A DNA stretch of 64,000 nucleotides from Comamonas testosteroni (GTDB lineage: Bacteria; Pseudomonadota; Gammaproteobacteria; Burkholderiales; Burkholderiaceae_C), in contig NZ_AWOR01000049.1 of assembly GCF_000761245.1 (NCBI RefSeq), positions 1 through 64,000 on the forward strand, in the 5' to 3' direction. Below, piece by piece: positions 1-10,724 of this stretch. The position numbers and the translations under genes are program-made. How positions within the stretch are numbered: position 1 is the stretch's first letter; every line of letters starts with the position of its first letter. The notes below the pieces were generated by a model. The model did not search any database. It was not told the DNA's origin and saw only the letters and a list, made by a program, of their open reading frames with translations.

Positions 1-525
1 GATTTCTCGGCTGGCGTCGTAGCGGGGGTCTCGTGTAGGAGCTTGGAAAAGGGGCGTTTGAGCATTCATTGTGAATTTGTCCTTTTCATAAATGGATCCG
101 TATCTGGATCTACTTCATTTCTGTACATTCAACTTTCGTTTTTTAAGTTGAAGTTGTATGTACCAATGCTAAATTTGAAGTATCTGGCGCGTCAATTGTC
201 TATACAGCTATTTCCCTTGGAGCAAACCCTATGAGTGATTCTCCGCACGAGATCACAGCTGCTCCATACGTTCCTGCTTTCCAGGACGTTGATGCATTAC
301 AGGGACTTCCCGTCAATGCAAGCGCTGATCAGTAACTTTTGAGTGACCTGTCTGCTAAGACGATCCAGGTGCTTGAAACGACGTACAGACTGCACATCTA
401 CAGACGGGGTTAGGTACGAGGTGTGCGCCCCCCAGAAACAAACTGCGCAGCAGGGCTCCATTCAAATCTCGTGACGTCTTGCGACTCACAATGCAACAAC
501 CGAGCTTGCCTGCTGCCGGTCTGAC
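1..525. other. Left-end stretch with no convincing gene
   Basis: I see no recognisable protein family here. The AT-rich part (about 60-230) looks like non-coding or promoter DNA. A 34-codon reading frame at 231-335 begins MSDSPHEITA, follows a GGAG-like site 8 bases upstream and ends in TAA; it could be a tiny gene or the remaining start of a lost one. The stretch ends at the left inverted repeat of the IS3-type element. Confidence 0.4.
231..335 (+). CDS. Possible 34-aa small protein, unrecognised
   Basis: ATG at 231 follows a plausible ribosome-binding site (TTGGAG, 8-base spacing) and the frame closes with TAA at 333-335. The peptide is acidic, has no membrane segment and no motif I recognise. 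It lies in a short gap before an insertion sequence, so it may be a truncated remnant. Coding status is a guess from the start signal alone. Confidence 0.2.
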   Translation: MSDSPHEITAAPYVPAFQDVDALQGLPVNASADQ

Positions 526-588
526 TGAATCGCCCCGGCTGTACTAGACGCCTTCGAGCCTCAAATCTGAGGCCCAATAGGAGGTGCC

Positions 589-867
589 ATGACAAAGCAG
601 CCATATCCCGAAGAATTCAAGATCGAAGCGGTCAAGCAGATCACGGAGCGAGGCCATCGGGTGGCCGATGTATCTGCCCGGATCGGCGTGAGCCAGCACA
701 GCCTATACAAGTGGATCAAGACCTATGCGGTGCCTGCGCCAGAGCAGCAGATGCGGACGTCCCAGGCCGAGGAGCTGCGGCGCCTGAAGGCTGAACTCAA
801 GCGCGTAACCGAGGAGCGTGACATCCTAAAAAAAGCCGCCGCGTACTTTGCCAGGCAGTCCGGGTGA
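589..867 (+). CDS. IS3-family transposase OrfA
   Basis: A 92-aa helix-turn-helix protein (DNA-binding half of the IS3 transposase). Residues about 8-45 form the HTH (EEFKIEAVKQITERG then VADVSARIGVSQHSLYKW), followed by a leucine-zipper-like coiled coil rich in E, L, K and R (about 58-80). A GGAGGTGCC site precedes ATG 589. A run of seven A followed by G at 828-835 (A-AAA-AAA-G) is a slippery site in the right place for the -1 frameshift that would make the OrfAB transposase. OrfA itself is intact. Confidence 0.9.
   Translation: MTKQPYPEEFKIEAVKQITERGHRVADVSARIGVSQHSLYKWIKTYAVPAPEQQMRTSQAEELRRLKAELKRVTEERDILKKAAAYFARQSG
828..835 (+). promoter_or_regulatory. Programmed -1 frameshift slippery site
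   Basis: A7G heptamer-type slippery sequence inside the end of orfA. orfA is in the frame of position 589 and orfB one base back, so a -1 slip here fuses them, as is known for IS3-family elements. Confidence 0.75.
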
Positions 868-1739
868 GGTACGAATTCATCAGGCAGCATGAGCAGGAAC
901 ACTGCGTGCGGCGCATGTGCAAGGTGATGCAGCTGCACCCCAGCTGCTACTACGCGTGGAAGGCTGCGCCGCAGAGTCCGTGAGCCAAGGACGACCAAAG
1001 GCTGCTGGGCTTGCTCAAGCAGGCATGGCTCGAGAGCGGTGGTGTATATGGCTACCGCAAGCTGACGCTGGATATACGCGACCTTGGAGAGCGCTGCGGC
1101 AAGCATCGCGTGGCACGGTTGCTCAAGCTGGAAGGCTTGCGTTCGCAGACGGGCTATGGCCGAAGACCAGGAGTGCGTGGTGGAAAGCCAGCCTTGGTTG
1201 CCCCCAACCACTTGCAGCGCCAATTTAAGGTGGCTCAACCCAATCATTCCTGGGTCACAGACATAACCTACATCCGAACCCACGAAGGCTGGCTGTACCT
1301 GGCGGTTGTGGTCGATCTGTTCTCGCGCCAAGTAGTGGGCTGGTCCATGGGCAGCCGCATTGACACGAGCTTGGTCCTCGATGCACTGCTGATGGCGCTA
1401 TGGCGCCGCCAGCCGCAAGCACCTGTCATGGTTCATTCCGATCAAGGCTGTCAGTTCACCGGCCACGAGTGGCAGTCCTTCCTGCGCGACCATAACCTAG
1501 TCAGCAGCATGAGCCGACGCGGCAACTGTCATGACAATGCTGTGGCGGAGAGCTTCTTCCAACTACTCAAACGCGAACGCATCCGACGCCGTATCTATAC
1601 GACCCGCAGCGACGCGCGAGCGGATATCTTTAACTACATCGAAATGTTCTACAACTCGCAGCGCCGTCATTCGTCGGCAGCGGGGCTATCGCCCATCGAG
1701 TTTGAACAGCGCTATTCCCAACGGCTCAAGAGTGTCTAG
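864..1739 (+). pseudogene. IS3-family transposase OrfB, interrupted by TGA
   Basis: In the orfB frame translation runs from GTG 864 (VRYEFIRQHEQEHCVRRM) through the HTH_21-like region to an in-frame TGA at 981-983, then resumes without frame change (AKDDQRLLGLLKQ) to TAG 1739. The rve integrase core is complete: first Asp in NHSWVTDITYI, second in VMVHSDQGCQFT, Glu in NAVAESFFQLLKRE. A CGA-to-TGA change (Arg to stop) is the simplest explanation of the nonsense codon. An internal TTG at 1011 could restart translation but would miss the N-terminal part. Confidence 0.85.
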
Positions 1740-1783
1740 CCAAGCCGGGGCGATTCACTTTGAGCACGAGTTCATAACGCGCT

Positions 1784-2566
1784 CTAGACAGTCGGCACCG
1801 TGCCCCCATCTATCAGGTGCTCTGAACCCGAAATCGAGCCCGCACGCGGTGATACGAGGAACGTAATCAGGTCGGCTACTTCCTGTGGCCTGGCTGGCCG
1901 CCCGAGTGGAATCCCCCCCAGCGATTGCATGATGATCCGCTTGCCACCCTCGTAGTCAGTGCCAGCCTGGGCTGCCAAGCGTTCGGCCAACGCCACGGCG
2001 GCCTCAGTCTCGATCCAACCCGGTGAGACGCTCAACACGCGAACGCCTTTTGGTGTCACTTCCTTTGACAAGGCTTTGCTGTAGGTGGACAAGGCCGCTT
2101 TCGCTGCCGCATAGGCAGTCGTCGATTCCGGCAGCGGCATCAAGCGTTGAATTGAGCTGACGTGAACGATAACGCCTGCGCCTTGGGCCAACATGGCCGG
2201 TAGCAGCGCTCGGTCAAGACGCACGGCGGGCATCAGGTTGAGGTTCAGCTCATTGAGCCATTGCGCATCGTCCAATGCGGCAAAGCCGCCGCCAGGTGCG
2301 CTGGAGCCACCAAGCACATTGACCAAAATGTCGAGGCCACCCCACTGCTGGAGTACAGCCTGCGCCACCGCGGTCGCACCATCGGCGGTCGAGAGGTCGG
2401 CCGCGATGTAGTGAATACCTTCGGTTGGATGCTCTGGCACGGAACGCGCTGTGGTTGCGACTTGCACACCTGCATCGCGCAGACCCTTCACGACCGCTGC
2501 GCCCACACCCTTGGTGCCGCCAGTGACCAGGGCCCGCTGGCCCGCCAGTTGAAGGTCAAAGCTCAT
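1784..2566 (-). CDS. SDR family oxidoreductase
   Basis: A 260-aa classical short-chain dehydrogenase/reductase, a cytoplasmic NAD(P)(H) enzyme acting on an unknown alcohol or ketone. Visible motifs: cofactor loop TGGTKGVG (about 16-23), a VNVLGG segment where most family members have NNAG, catalytic Ser in VSS, and YAAAK (Tyr/Lys). The C-terminal [11 protein letters not shown] is typical. Its ATG overlaps the stop of the upstream SnoaL-like gene by 4 bases (ATGA), so the pair is translationally coupled and faces away from a LysR gene. The stop lies 26 bp from the IS3 right end but the protein looks complete. Confidence 0.88.
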   Translation of the reverse strand: MSFDLQLAGQRALVTGGTKGVGAAVVKGLRDAGVQVATTARSVPEHPTEGIHYIAADLSTADGATAVAQAVLQQWGGLDILVNVLGGSSAPGGGFAALDDAQWLNELNLNLMPAVRLDRALLPAMLAQGAGVIVHVSSIQRLMPLPESTTAYAAAKAALSTYSKALSKEVTPKGVRVLSVSPGWIETEAAVALAERLAAQAGTDYEGGKRIIMQSLGGIPLGRPARPQEVADLITFLVSPRAGSISGSEHLIDGGTVPTV

Positions 2567-2892
2567 GCGGTGACCTCCAAGGATACGATCAGGCCGCCCT
2601 CGAGCCGGAAGTCGTACCGGAGATCGACCGGACTGCCGGGGAAGTCGCCGGCGACTCGGCTGGTGACAAGATAACGTCCGTCCTTCTGCTCAAGCGCAAA
2701 CGGCTCACTCGTGTATGTGTACTTGCTTGATGCCCCCATCTTCCACGCCCTGATGGCGTCAACACCAACGTAGGAGTGCCCTTCATCTTTCACGATGGCT
2801 TGTGCCGTGAAGCACCGAACGACTGCCTCAGGGTTTTGTTTGTCGGCAGCGAAGTAGGCTGCAATGGGTTGAGGAAGGATCAGGCCGGTCAT
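2563..2892 (-). CDS. SnoaL/NTF2-like domain protein
   Basis: A 109-aa protein resembling the nuclear-transport-factor-2 / SnoaL-like superfamily: [38 protein letters not shown] followed by IRAW and a beta-rich C-terminal half. Members are small cone-shaped alpha+beta barrels, some being isomerases or hydrolases, others with no known activity. It is the first gene of a two-gene unit with the SDR and overlaps it by 4 bases. It is divergent from the LysR gene at 2993, which is the likely regulator. The substrate is not predictable. Confidence 0.78.
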   Translation of the reverse strand: MTGLILPQPIAAYFAADKQNPEAVVRCFTAQAIVKDEGHSYVGVDAIRAWKMGASSKYTYTSEPFALEQKDGRYLVTSRVAGDFPGSPVDLRYDFRLEGGLIVSLEVTA

Positions 2893-2992
2893 GGTGACGA
2901 ACTCCGTAGTAATGAAGTCGTTAGGATGCGATCGATGGATAATTTAGTAAATAACCTAAAATCCGAATAACCTATGTAGAAATTAATACAGA

Positions 2993-3922
2993 ATGCGCGG
3001 GTCCGATTTTGCCGAACTGAAGGCTTTTGCTGCCGTGGTCGAGCGGGCAAGCTTTGCGCGCGCGGCGGAGCATTTGGGCCTTTCACCATCGGCGTTGAGT
3101 CAGACCATCCGCCAGCTCGAAGCCCGGCTTGACGTTAGGTTGCTGAACCGCAGCACCCGCAGCGTGGCACCAACGGCCGCTGGCGATCAGTTATATAGCC
3201 GCATCGCACCGTTGTTCCGCGAGATGGCCGATGCGGTAGCCGAGGTCAGCGCAGCTGCCGGCCAGACTAGCGGAACGCTGCGCATCAATACGCTGGGAAT
3301 GGCTGCGCTGCAGATCATCTCGCCTCGGCTTGGCCGATTCCATCATGCGCATCCCGATGTGGCACTGGACATCGTGGTCGATGATGGACTGAGCGATATC
3401 GTTGCGGGTCGCTTTGACGCCGGTATCCGCGTGGGCGGGCGGCTGGAGAAGGACATGATCGCCGTGCGCCTAACGCCGGACGTGAAAATGATCGCGGTAG
3501 CTTCGCCGCAATACTTGGCGCATCGCGGCATTCCGCGCTTACCAGCCGACCTGCACAGCCACGCCTGTATCAACTGGCGCCTTCAGGTTGACGGTAGAGC
3601 CTACCGCTGGGAGTTCGAGAGGAAGGGCAAACGGCTCGAGATTGCAGTTGAAGGCCCGCTGGTGACCAACAGCTCGGATGTTGGCGTCGAAGCGGCGCTG
3701 CAAGGACTGGGCATCGCCTACGCCTTCGACCGTGAGCGCGTCGATGAGTATCTTGCCCAAGGACAGCTGGTACAGGTCTTGGCTGATTGGTCAGTCGTGC
3801 GCCCGGGGCTGTTCATTTACTACTCCAATCGGCGTCATTTGCAGCCTGCGCTGAGCGCCTTTATCGACTGCCTGTTGGACCGTGATTTGATAGCCTCTGA
3901 GTCAGGTTGCGCTGAGAGATAG
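2993..3922 (+). CDS. LysR family transcriptional regulator
   Basis: 309 aa. N-terminal winged HTH (DFAELKAFAAVVERASFARAAEHLGLSPSALSQTIRQLE, about 4-45, then LLNRSTRSVAPTAAG) and a LysR substrate-binding domain to the end. The VAGRFDAGIRVGGRLEKDMIAVRL signature places it in the subgroup often found beside SDR and aldo-keto reductase genes. It is divergent from the SnoaL/SDR pair with a 100-bp intergenic region, the standard arrangement for control of a divergent target plus autoregulation. Two other LysR proteins in this window (10725 and 12278) share the same signature and are probably paralogues. Confidence 0.9.
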   Translation: MRGSDFAELKAFAAVVERASFARAAEHLGLSPSALSQTIRQLEARLDVRLLNRSTRSVAPTAAGDQLYSRIAPLFREMADAVAEVSAAAGQTSGTLRINTLGMAALQIISPRLGRFHHAHPDVALDIVVDDGLSDIVAGRFDAGIRVGGRLEKDMIAVRLTPDVKMIAVASPQYLAHRGIPRLPADLHSHACINWRLQVDGRAYRWEFERKGKRLEIAVEGPLVTNSSDVGVEAALQGLGIAYAFDRERVDEYLAQGQLVQVLADWSVVRPGLFIYYSNRRHLQPALSAFIDCLLDRDLIASESGCAER

Positions 3923-4167
3923 CTCCATCTTCCGGCTGTAGAGCAAAGCCAGGCGTGCTTCGCAGATAGCCGGCCAGATACCGTGGGCCATTTGCAATGC
4001 GACCCAAATCGGAAGTCTGCCAGTTTTACATGATGGTCAGAAATATCTGCAGTTATTGTCGGTGAGGGACGAGACTGCCTTTCGTAACAGCTAGCGGCCG
4101 ATGCGCTGTTGAGGAAGGGCGGCAATCCCGTCGCTCTGCACATTTGCTCGCGGCGAGGGCGGTGGAG

Positions 4168-5223
4168 TTATGACCCGGAAGCCTTAGACCACAGATCGAC
4201 GGGGCCGAGGCGATCCGCACCCTGGGTTGCAAGCATCCAGCCCGGGTATTCGGGCGGCAGCGCACTGACTTCGTCGAGTTTGCGAATCTCCTCATCTGTC
4301 AACTGCAGATCCACGGCGGCAAGGTTGTCTTCGAGCTGGTCGATGCGCTTGGCACCCATGATCACCGAGGTGACGACCGGCTTGGAAAGCAGCCAAGCCA
4401 GCGCAATACGCGCCGGACTGCAGCCATGCGCTTCGGCGATCGGAGCCAGGACATCGATAATGTCCCAGGCACGTTCCATATCCACAATGGGGAAATTGAA
4501 CTCGGAACGGCGCGAGTCTTCAGGCTTCTGATTATGCCGATTGAACTTGCCGGACATCAGGCCACCGGCCAGCGGACTCCAGACGAGCAGCCCCATCTTC
4601 TCCGCCTCAAGCAATGGGGCCAGTTCGCGTTCGAGATCGCGGCCTGCGATCGAATAGTAGGCTTGTAGGGTCTCGAAGCGCGCCAGGTCCTTGCGCTCGG
4701 AGATGCCTAGGGAGCGCGCAATCTTCCAGGCTTGCCAGTTGGAGACGCCGATGTAGCGAACCTTGCCTTGGGTGACCAGATCATCGAGCGCGCGCAGCGT
4801 CTCTTCAACCGGCGTGATCGCATCGTTGGCGTGGATCTGGTACAGGTCGATATGGTCAGTCTGAAGGCGCTTCAGGCTGGCTTCGACTGCATCCATGATA
4901 TGGCCGCGCGATGCGCCCACATCATTGCGCCCATCGCCCATGCGGCTGTAAACCTTGGTCGCAAGCACGAAGTCGTTGCGCGCAATGCCGAGATTCTTGA
5001 AGGACTGTCCGAGCACCTCCTCGCTGACGCCGCCAGAGTAGACGTCGGCGGTGTCGAAGAAATTAACGCCCGCATCCAGCGCTGCCTTGACCAGTTCATC
5101 GGCATCCTTTTGGCCGGAGCTTCCAATATGCTTATAGATGCCGCTGCCGTCGCCGAATGTCATGGTGCCCAGGCACAGGCGAGAAACGAGGAGGCCGGTG
5201 TTGCCCAAAGTTTTGTATTTCAT
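4168..5223 (-). CDS. Aldo/keto reductase
   Basis: A 351-aa NADPH-dependent (beta/alpha)8-barrel reductase. The catalytic tetrad is visible: Asp and Tyr in FFDTADVYSGG, Lys in VLATKVYS, His in LYQIHANDA. The C-terminal cofactor segment SVIMGAKRIDQLEDNLAA is also typical. It resembles the YhdN/Tas-like group acting on small aldehydes. It is the last gene of a run of eight same-strand redox genes extending back to 10581, and converges with the LysR gene ending at 3922; the 245-bp gap between them holds no gene I can recognise. Confidence 0.9.
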   Translation of the reverse strand: MKYKTLGNTGLLVSRLCLGTMTFGDGSGIYKHIGSSGQKDADELVKAALDAGVNFFDTADVYSGGVSEEVLGQSFKNLGIARNDFVLATKVYSRMGDGRNDVGASRGHIMDAVEASLKRLQTDHIDLYQIHANDAITPVEETLRALDDLVTQGKVRYIGVSNWQAWKIARSLGISERKDLARFETLQAYYSIAGRDLERELAPLLEAEKMGLLVWSPLAGGLMSGKFNRHNQKPEDSRRSEFNFPIVDMERAWDIIDVLAPIAEAHGCSPARIALAWLLSKPVVTSVIMGAKRIDQLEDNLAAVDLQLTDEEIRKLDEVSALPPEYPGWMLATQGADRLGPVDLWSKASGS

Positions 5224-5285
5224 TATCTATATCCAAATTCGATTGAGGTTGAAGGAAAAATGCGATCCAGCAAGGCTGATTGCCC

Positions 5286-5546
5286 TTAGGGATAAGTCAC
5301 GCGCCCAATGTCGCAGTCCGCAAATCGGCGTCGCAATTTCGTTGCCTCCTGCGCTGAGAAGGCCCCGCACAACTCAATGATCTGAGTGCCCGCGGCGACG
5401 AGTACTTCTGCTGCGGCCAGCGCTTCGTCAAAGTCCTCCACACCGATAAAATCAGCGTTGAAGGCGGAGGACTCCATGTGCGCCGCGTGCGTGGCACGGC
5501 GATAGCCTGGCGCCTTGATGATGAATGCGTATCTGGTCTGGTTCAT
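5286..5546 (-). CDS. DUF6506-like small protein
   Basis: An 86-aa protein starting MNQTRYAFIIKAPGY, with ATG at 5546 behind a GGAG site; an upstream TTG is less likely. It resembles the small DUF6506 proteins of unknown function (pattern ADFIGVEDFDEALAAAEVLVAAGTQIIELCGAF). It probably folds as a compact alpha/beta domain with no signal peptide. It sits between the aldo/keto reductase and an SDR in one transcription direction, suggesting an accessory role in the same redox or detoxification unit. Confidence 0.65.
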   Translation of the reverse strand: MNQTRYAFIIKAPGYRRATHAAHMESSAFNADFIGVEDFDEALAAAEVLVAAGTQIIELCGAFSAQEATKLRRRFADCDIGRVTYP

Positions 5547-5645
5547 GTCCAATCTCCAAGGGCGATCACTTCAGCGCACGTGACAAAAATGATCTTGCGC
5601 ATGACACTTCTCCTGTGGTTTTTGCTGTGGGCCGGCCCGTAGGGC

Positions 5646-6386
5646 TCAGACCATGCCGCCGTTGGCGCGCAGTACTTGGCCGTTGACCCAGCCTCCATCG
5701 GTGCCGACGAGGAAGGCCACAGCTGCGGCGATGTCTTCCGGCGTTCCCAGTCGTTCGAGCGGGTTCATCTTCGACATGCGCTCGATCAGCTCGGGTGACT
5801 TGCCGTTGAGGAACAACGCCGTGGCAGTGGGGCCGGGGGCGATGGCGTTGACGGTGATTGAACGGCCGCGCAGCTCCTTGGCCAAGATCGCGGTCAGCGT
5901 CTCGACCGCCGCCTTGGTTGCGGCGTAGACGCCGTAGGTCTCGAGGCGCAGCCCGACCACGCTGGTCGAGCAGTTGACGATGCGGCCACCGTCGCGCAGG
6001 CGGCGGGAAGCCTGACGCAGGGTGTTGAAAGTCCCCTTTAGATTGATCGCGACCTGGCTGTCAAATAGTGCGTCGTCGCTCTCTGCGATGCTTGCGAGCT
6101 TCATGATGCCGGCGTTGTTGACTAGAACGTCGATGCCACCGTAGGCGGCCTCCGCTGCGTCGAACATCTGCGCAACGGCACCTGCGTCGCTGATGTCCGC
6201 CTTTGCGGTGACCGCGCGGCCACCAGCCTTTTCGATCTCCGTGACGAGAGCTTCGGCTTCGGCCGTGCTGCCCGCGTAATTGACGACTAAGTTGAAGCCG
6301 TCTGCGGCCAAGCGACGGGCGATGGCTGCACCGATGCCACGCGAGGCGCCCGTAACCAGGGCGACTTTTCTGTCGATATTGCTCAT
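5646..6386 (-). CDS. SDR family oxidoreductase (3-oxoacyl-ACP reductase-like)
   Basis: A 246-aa classical SDR. TGASRGIG cofactor loop at about 12-19, NNAG at about 90, Ser in NCSTSVVG, YAATK catalytic Tyr/Lys, and C-terminal GGWVNGQVLRANGGM. The start at 6386 is preferred over an upstream in-frame codon because GGAGAAGCAC lies directly before ATG and family proteins begin just before the glycine-rich loop. It belongs to the leftward run of redox genes. The substrate is unknown; 3-oxo-ester or quinone-type carbonyls are typical for this group. Confidence 0.88.
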   Translation of the reverse strand: MSNIDRKVALVTGASRGIGAAIARRLAADGFNLVVNYAGSTAEAEALVTEIEKAGGRAVTAKADISDAGAVAQMFDAAEAAYGGIDVLVNNAGIMKLASIAESDDALFDSQVAINLKGTFNTLRQASRRLRDGGRIVNCSTSVVGLRLETYGVYAATKAAVETLTAILAKELRGRSITVNAIAPGPTATALFLNGKSPELIERMSKMNPLERLGTPEDIAAAVAFLVGTDGGWVNGQVLRANGGMV

Positions 6387-6459
6387 GTGCTTCTCCGGTG
6401 GATGACTGCCAAATGCAGCGGGTGGATGAACCATGCGCAATGGCAAAGAATAGATAGTC

Positions 6460-6502
6460 CCCCTAAGTTGGCTATCGCTGTTCCGTGATAGCTAACAAGG
6501 GG
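6460..6502. promoter_or_regulatory. Long imperfect palindrome between SDR and aldo/keto reductase genes
   Basis: Arms GTTGGCTATC (6467-6476) and GATAGCTAAC (6487-6496) pair over 9 of 10 positions around a 10-base centre, and outer CCCCT / AGGGG blocks extend the symmetry. It lies in a 217-bp gap inside an otherwise tightly packed gene run. It could be an operator for an internal promoter or an mRNA hairpin; no T-run follows, so a simple terminator is less likely. Confidence 0.45.
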
Positions 6503-6559
6503 AACGACGGTGAGTCGATTGGATGTCATGCAACGCTTCATAGGAAACCCCGCCTTTAG

Positions 6560-8750
<2,191 letters not shown>

Positions 8751-8875
8751 TTCTTATCCTTTCAGTTGATAAGGCCTACGCGGAGGCTCCCACTCATGGC
8801 AGCCCGCATCGAATTACCTAGTTCTTGCAGGCGGCCCGCAGTTCGCGCCGCCAGTAACGTCACCGGTGGAGTTTT

Positions 8876-9229
8876 CTAGGGCTTGGTAGAGACCGTCGAA
8901 ACCATGGCGCAACGGCGCAGGTCCATTTCGCCTTCAAGCACTTCGGGAAGCGCAGCGACGAATGCTTTCATGTAGGGCAGCTCAAAATGGGCCGCGAGAT
9001 CGGCCGGGCCCTTCCAGTTTTCGTAGAGGACCCAGACATCTGCATCGTCGTTCGAGCGGTGCAGGTCGTAGTTGATGTTGCCCGGTTCAGCGCGGGCGGG
9101 CTCGACAAGATTGCCGAGACGACGCCCCAATTCGTCGCCAAGACCAGGCTTGGCGCGGATGAAGGCAAGGAGGGTTAGTTGCATGCCGTTCACAGGACGC
9201 GGCGTGGAGGAAGAAGTTTGTGTGCTCAT
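8876..9229 (-). CDS. ABM-domain protein (putative quinol monooxygenase)
   Basis: 117 aa, cytoplasmic. The antibiotic-biosynthesis-monooxygenase ferredoxin-like fold is indicated by LTLLAFIRAKPGLGDELGRRLGNLVEPARAEPGNINYDLHRSNDD followed by VWVLYENWKGPADLAAHFELPYMKAF. Members such as YgiN act cofactor-free on quinols or bind small aromatics. It lies 9 bp downstream of a second ABM gene, a tandem pair. Its own ribosome-binding site is weak, so coupling to the upstream gene is likely. Confidence 0.85.
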   Translation of the reverse strand: MSTQTSSSTPRPVNGMQLTLLAFIRAKPGLGDELGRRLGNLVEPARAEPGNINYDLHRSNDDADVWVLYENWKGPADLAAHFELPYMKAFVAALPEVLEGEMDLRRCAMVSTVSTKP

Positions 9230-9238
9230 GTTGTTTGC

Positions 9239-9700
9239 TCAACGGCACTCTGCGACCGAAGTGGGATCGGTGTTCGCCGGGGCCATGCGGGCCTGCGGCA
9301 GAAGGTCGCGCACGAAGCGCAGGCCGCCTTCGGACAGAGGACGGGCCAGGTTGCGGTCGAACATCGAGAAGAGAGCGACGGTGTACGGGCGGGCAAAGTG
9401 ACTGTTCACAGCCGCCTCGTTGCGCCAGACCTCGTAGAGGACGTAGTTCCGCTCGGTGCCGAGGATCTTATGGACGTTGAAGGTGATGTTGCCGGGTTCG
9501 AGGCGCGAGCAGGTCACCGAACGGTGGAAGACCTTCTCGAATTCGGCTTCAGCGCCGGGCTTCACTTCGAAATTGACGACGAGCGCAACTTCACCGTTCG
9601 GGCTCGGCTGAAGTGCGATTTGCGCCATCGCCGCTTGCGAGGAGATGAAGGCGGTAACGGCAATCAGCGTACCGAATGCATATTTTTTGAGACTACTCAT
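9239..9700 (-). CDS. Exported ABM-domain protein
   Basis: 153 aa. It begins with a Sec signal peptide (MSSLKKYAFGTLIAVTAFISS, cleavage probably after AMA at about 24), then an ABM domain (VALVVNFEVKPGAEAEFEKVF, RLEPGNITFNVHKI, YVLYEVWRNEAAVNSHFARPY). The start at 9700 is chosen because GGAGAAGCATC precedes it and because it exposes the signal peptide; an upstream frame would bury it. It is a paralogue of the cytoplasmic ABM gene just downstream, so one member of the pair appears to work in the periplasm. Confidence 0.82.
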   Translation of the reverse strand: MSSLKKYAFGTLIAVTAFISSQAAMAQIALQPSPNGEVALVVNFEVKPGAEAEFEKVFHRSVTCSRLEPGNITFNVHKILGTERNYVLYEVWRNEAAVNSHFARPYTVALFSMFDRNLARPLSEGGLRFVRDLLPQARMAPANTDPTSVAECR

Positions 9701-9807
9701 GATGCTTCTCCAAAACAAATTGAATGGACGGGCGTAAGTGAGCCCATCGCAGTGGACAGAGGTCCACCGCAACGAAAGTTCTGATAGTTGGGATGCGCTC
9801 GGCGCGG

Positions 9808-10581
9808 TCAGGCGATCGAATAGCCGCCGTCGATGAGCAGGCCGTGGCCCGAGACGAATGAAGCGTCATCGGAGGCAAGAAAGGCGACGACATTGGCGAT
9901 CTCTGAGGGCGAGCCCGCCCGGCCGGGAACAGTCGACGCGGCAAAGGCGTCCTTCGCCTCGGTACTTGGCCAGATGCGGTCCTGGAACGGCGTGTCGATG
10001 ATGCCGGGGTTGACGGCGTTGACGCGCACGCCTTGCTTGAACAGTTCAATGGAGGCCGTCTTGGTCAGACCGAGAACGGCGTGCTTGCTGGCGATGTAGA
10101 GGCCTGCATTCGCGAAGCCAATCAAGCCACCCATCGATGCGTTATTGATGATCGTGCCGCCGCCTTGCGCCAGCATGGCCTTGGCCTCGTGCTTCATCGA
10201 CCAGAAAACGCCGCGCACGTTCGCATTGAAGATCGTGTCGTAGGTCTCGTTGGTTTGCTCAACGAAGGGCGAGAACGCACCCTCGGTGCCGGCATTGTTG
10301 AACGCAATGTCGATGCGGCCATAGGTCGAGATCGTCTTTGCAACCAGATCGATCACATCCTGTTCGACGTTGATGTCGGCAACGGCGGCGGTTGCTTCGA
10401 ATCCGTCTTTCACGATCTCGGCGACAAGCGCCTCGATTTCAGGCCGGCGGCGTGCGCTTGCGACCACTTTGGCTCCGCGACGGGCGAGTTCGAGTGCCGC
10501 CGCACGGCCAATTCCAGAGCTTGCGCCGGTCACCAGTGCGACCTTGCCGGTGAGCGTTTGGGGAGGTACGAAAGTGCTCAT
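9808..10581 (-). CDS. SDR family oxidoreductase
   Basis: A 257-aa classical SDR: TGASSGIG loop near residue 18, NNAGTEG near 93, catalytic Ser in NNASMGG, Tyr/Lys in YIASK, C-terminal VSGHGLLIDGGYSIA. The ATG at 10581 has a GGAGAAAT site; the upstream frame is rejected. It is the first gene of the eight-gene leftward redox run and is divergent from the LysR gene at 10725, its likely regulator. The substrate is unknown. Confidence 0.88.
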   Translation of the reverse strand: MSTFVPPQTLTGKVALVTGASSGIGRAAALELARRGAKVVASARRRPEIEALVAEIVKDGFEATAAVADINVEQDVIDLVAKTISTYGRIDIAFNNAGTEGAFSPFVEQTNETYDTIFNANVRGVFWSMKHEAKAMLAQGGGTIINNASMGGLIGFANAGLYIASKHAVLGLTKTASIELFKQGVRVNAVNPGIIDTPFQDRIWPSTEAKDAFAASTVPGRAGSPSEIANVVAFLASDDASFVSGHGLLIDGGYSIA

Positions 10582-10668
10582 TCTATTTCTCCAGATCAAA
10601 GAGTTGGACCTTGTGAAAAGGGGGAGAGAAGGCGTCCCTCTCATTCCTTGGTCGCTATTCTGGAGTTC

Positions 10669-10682
10669 ATCATTGATATGAT
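10669..10682. promoter_or_regulatory. Operator-like palindrome in LysR/SDR divergent region
   Basis: ATCAT-TGAT-ATGAT is a perfect 5-bp inverted repeat with a 4-base centre, 43 bp before the LysR start and 88 bp before the SDR start. Position and symmetry fit a LysR-type binding site, but no experimental match is implied. Confidence 0.45.
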
Positions 10683-10724
10683 AAAGTGGTCAATATTGCA
10701 TGCTGTACTGAATGAGGCTCATTA

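Larger units (their letters stand above)
526..1757 (+). mobile_element. IS3-family insertion sequence, inactivated
   Basis: The element is 1232 bp. Its ends are perfect 15-bp inverted repeats TGAATCGCCCCGGCT (526-540, and its complement at 1743-1757); similarity continues inward (CTAGAC at both ends). It carries orfA and orfB in the -1 frame relation typical of IS3 elements. The flanking bases (GAC left, CTT right) are not a target duplication, so the copy may be old or recombined. The premature stop in orfB means it probably cannot transpose by itself. Confidence 0.9.

Noticed and set aside
723-1331. Long open frame antisense to the IS3 transposase genes
   Set aside because: It mirrors high-GC codon structure of orfA/orfB and has no family features.
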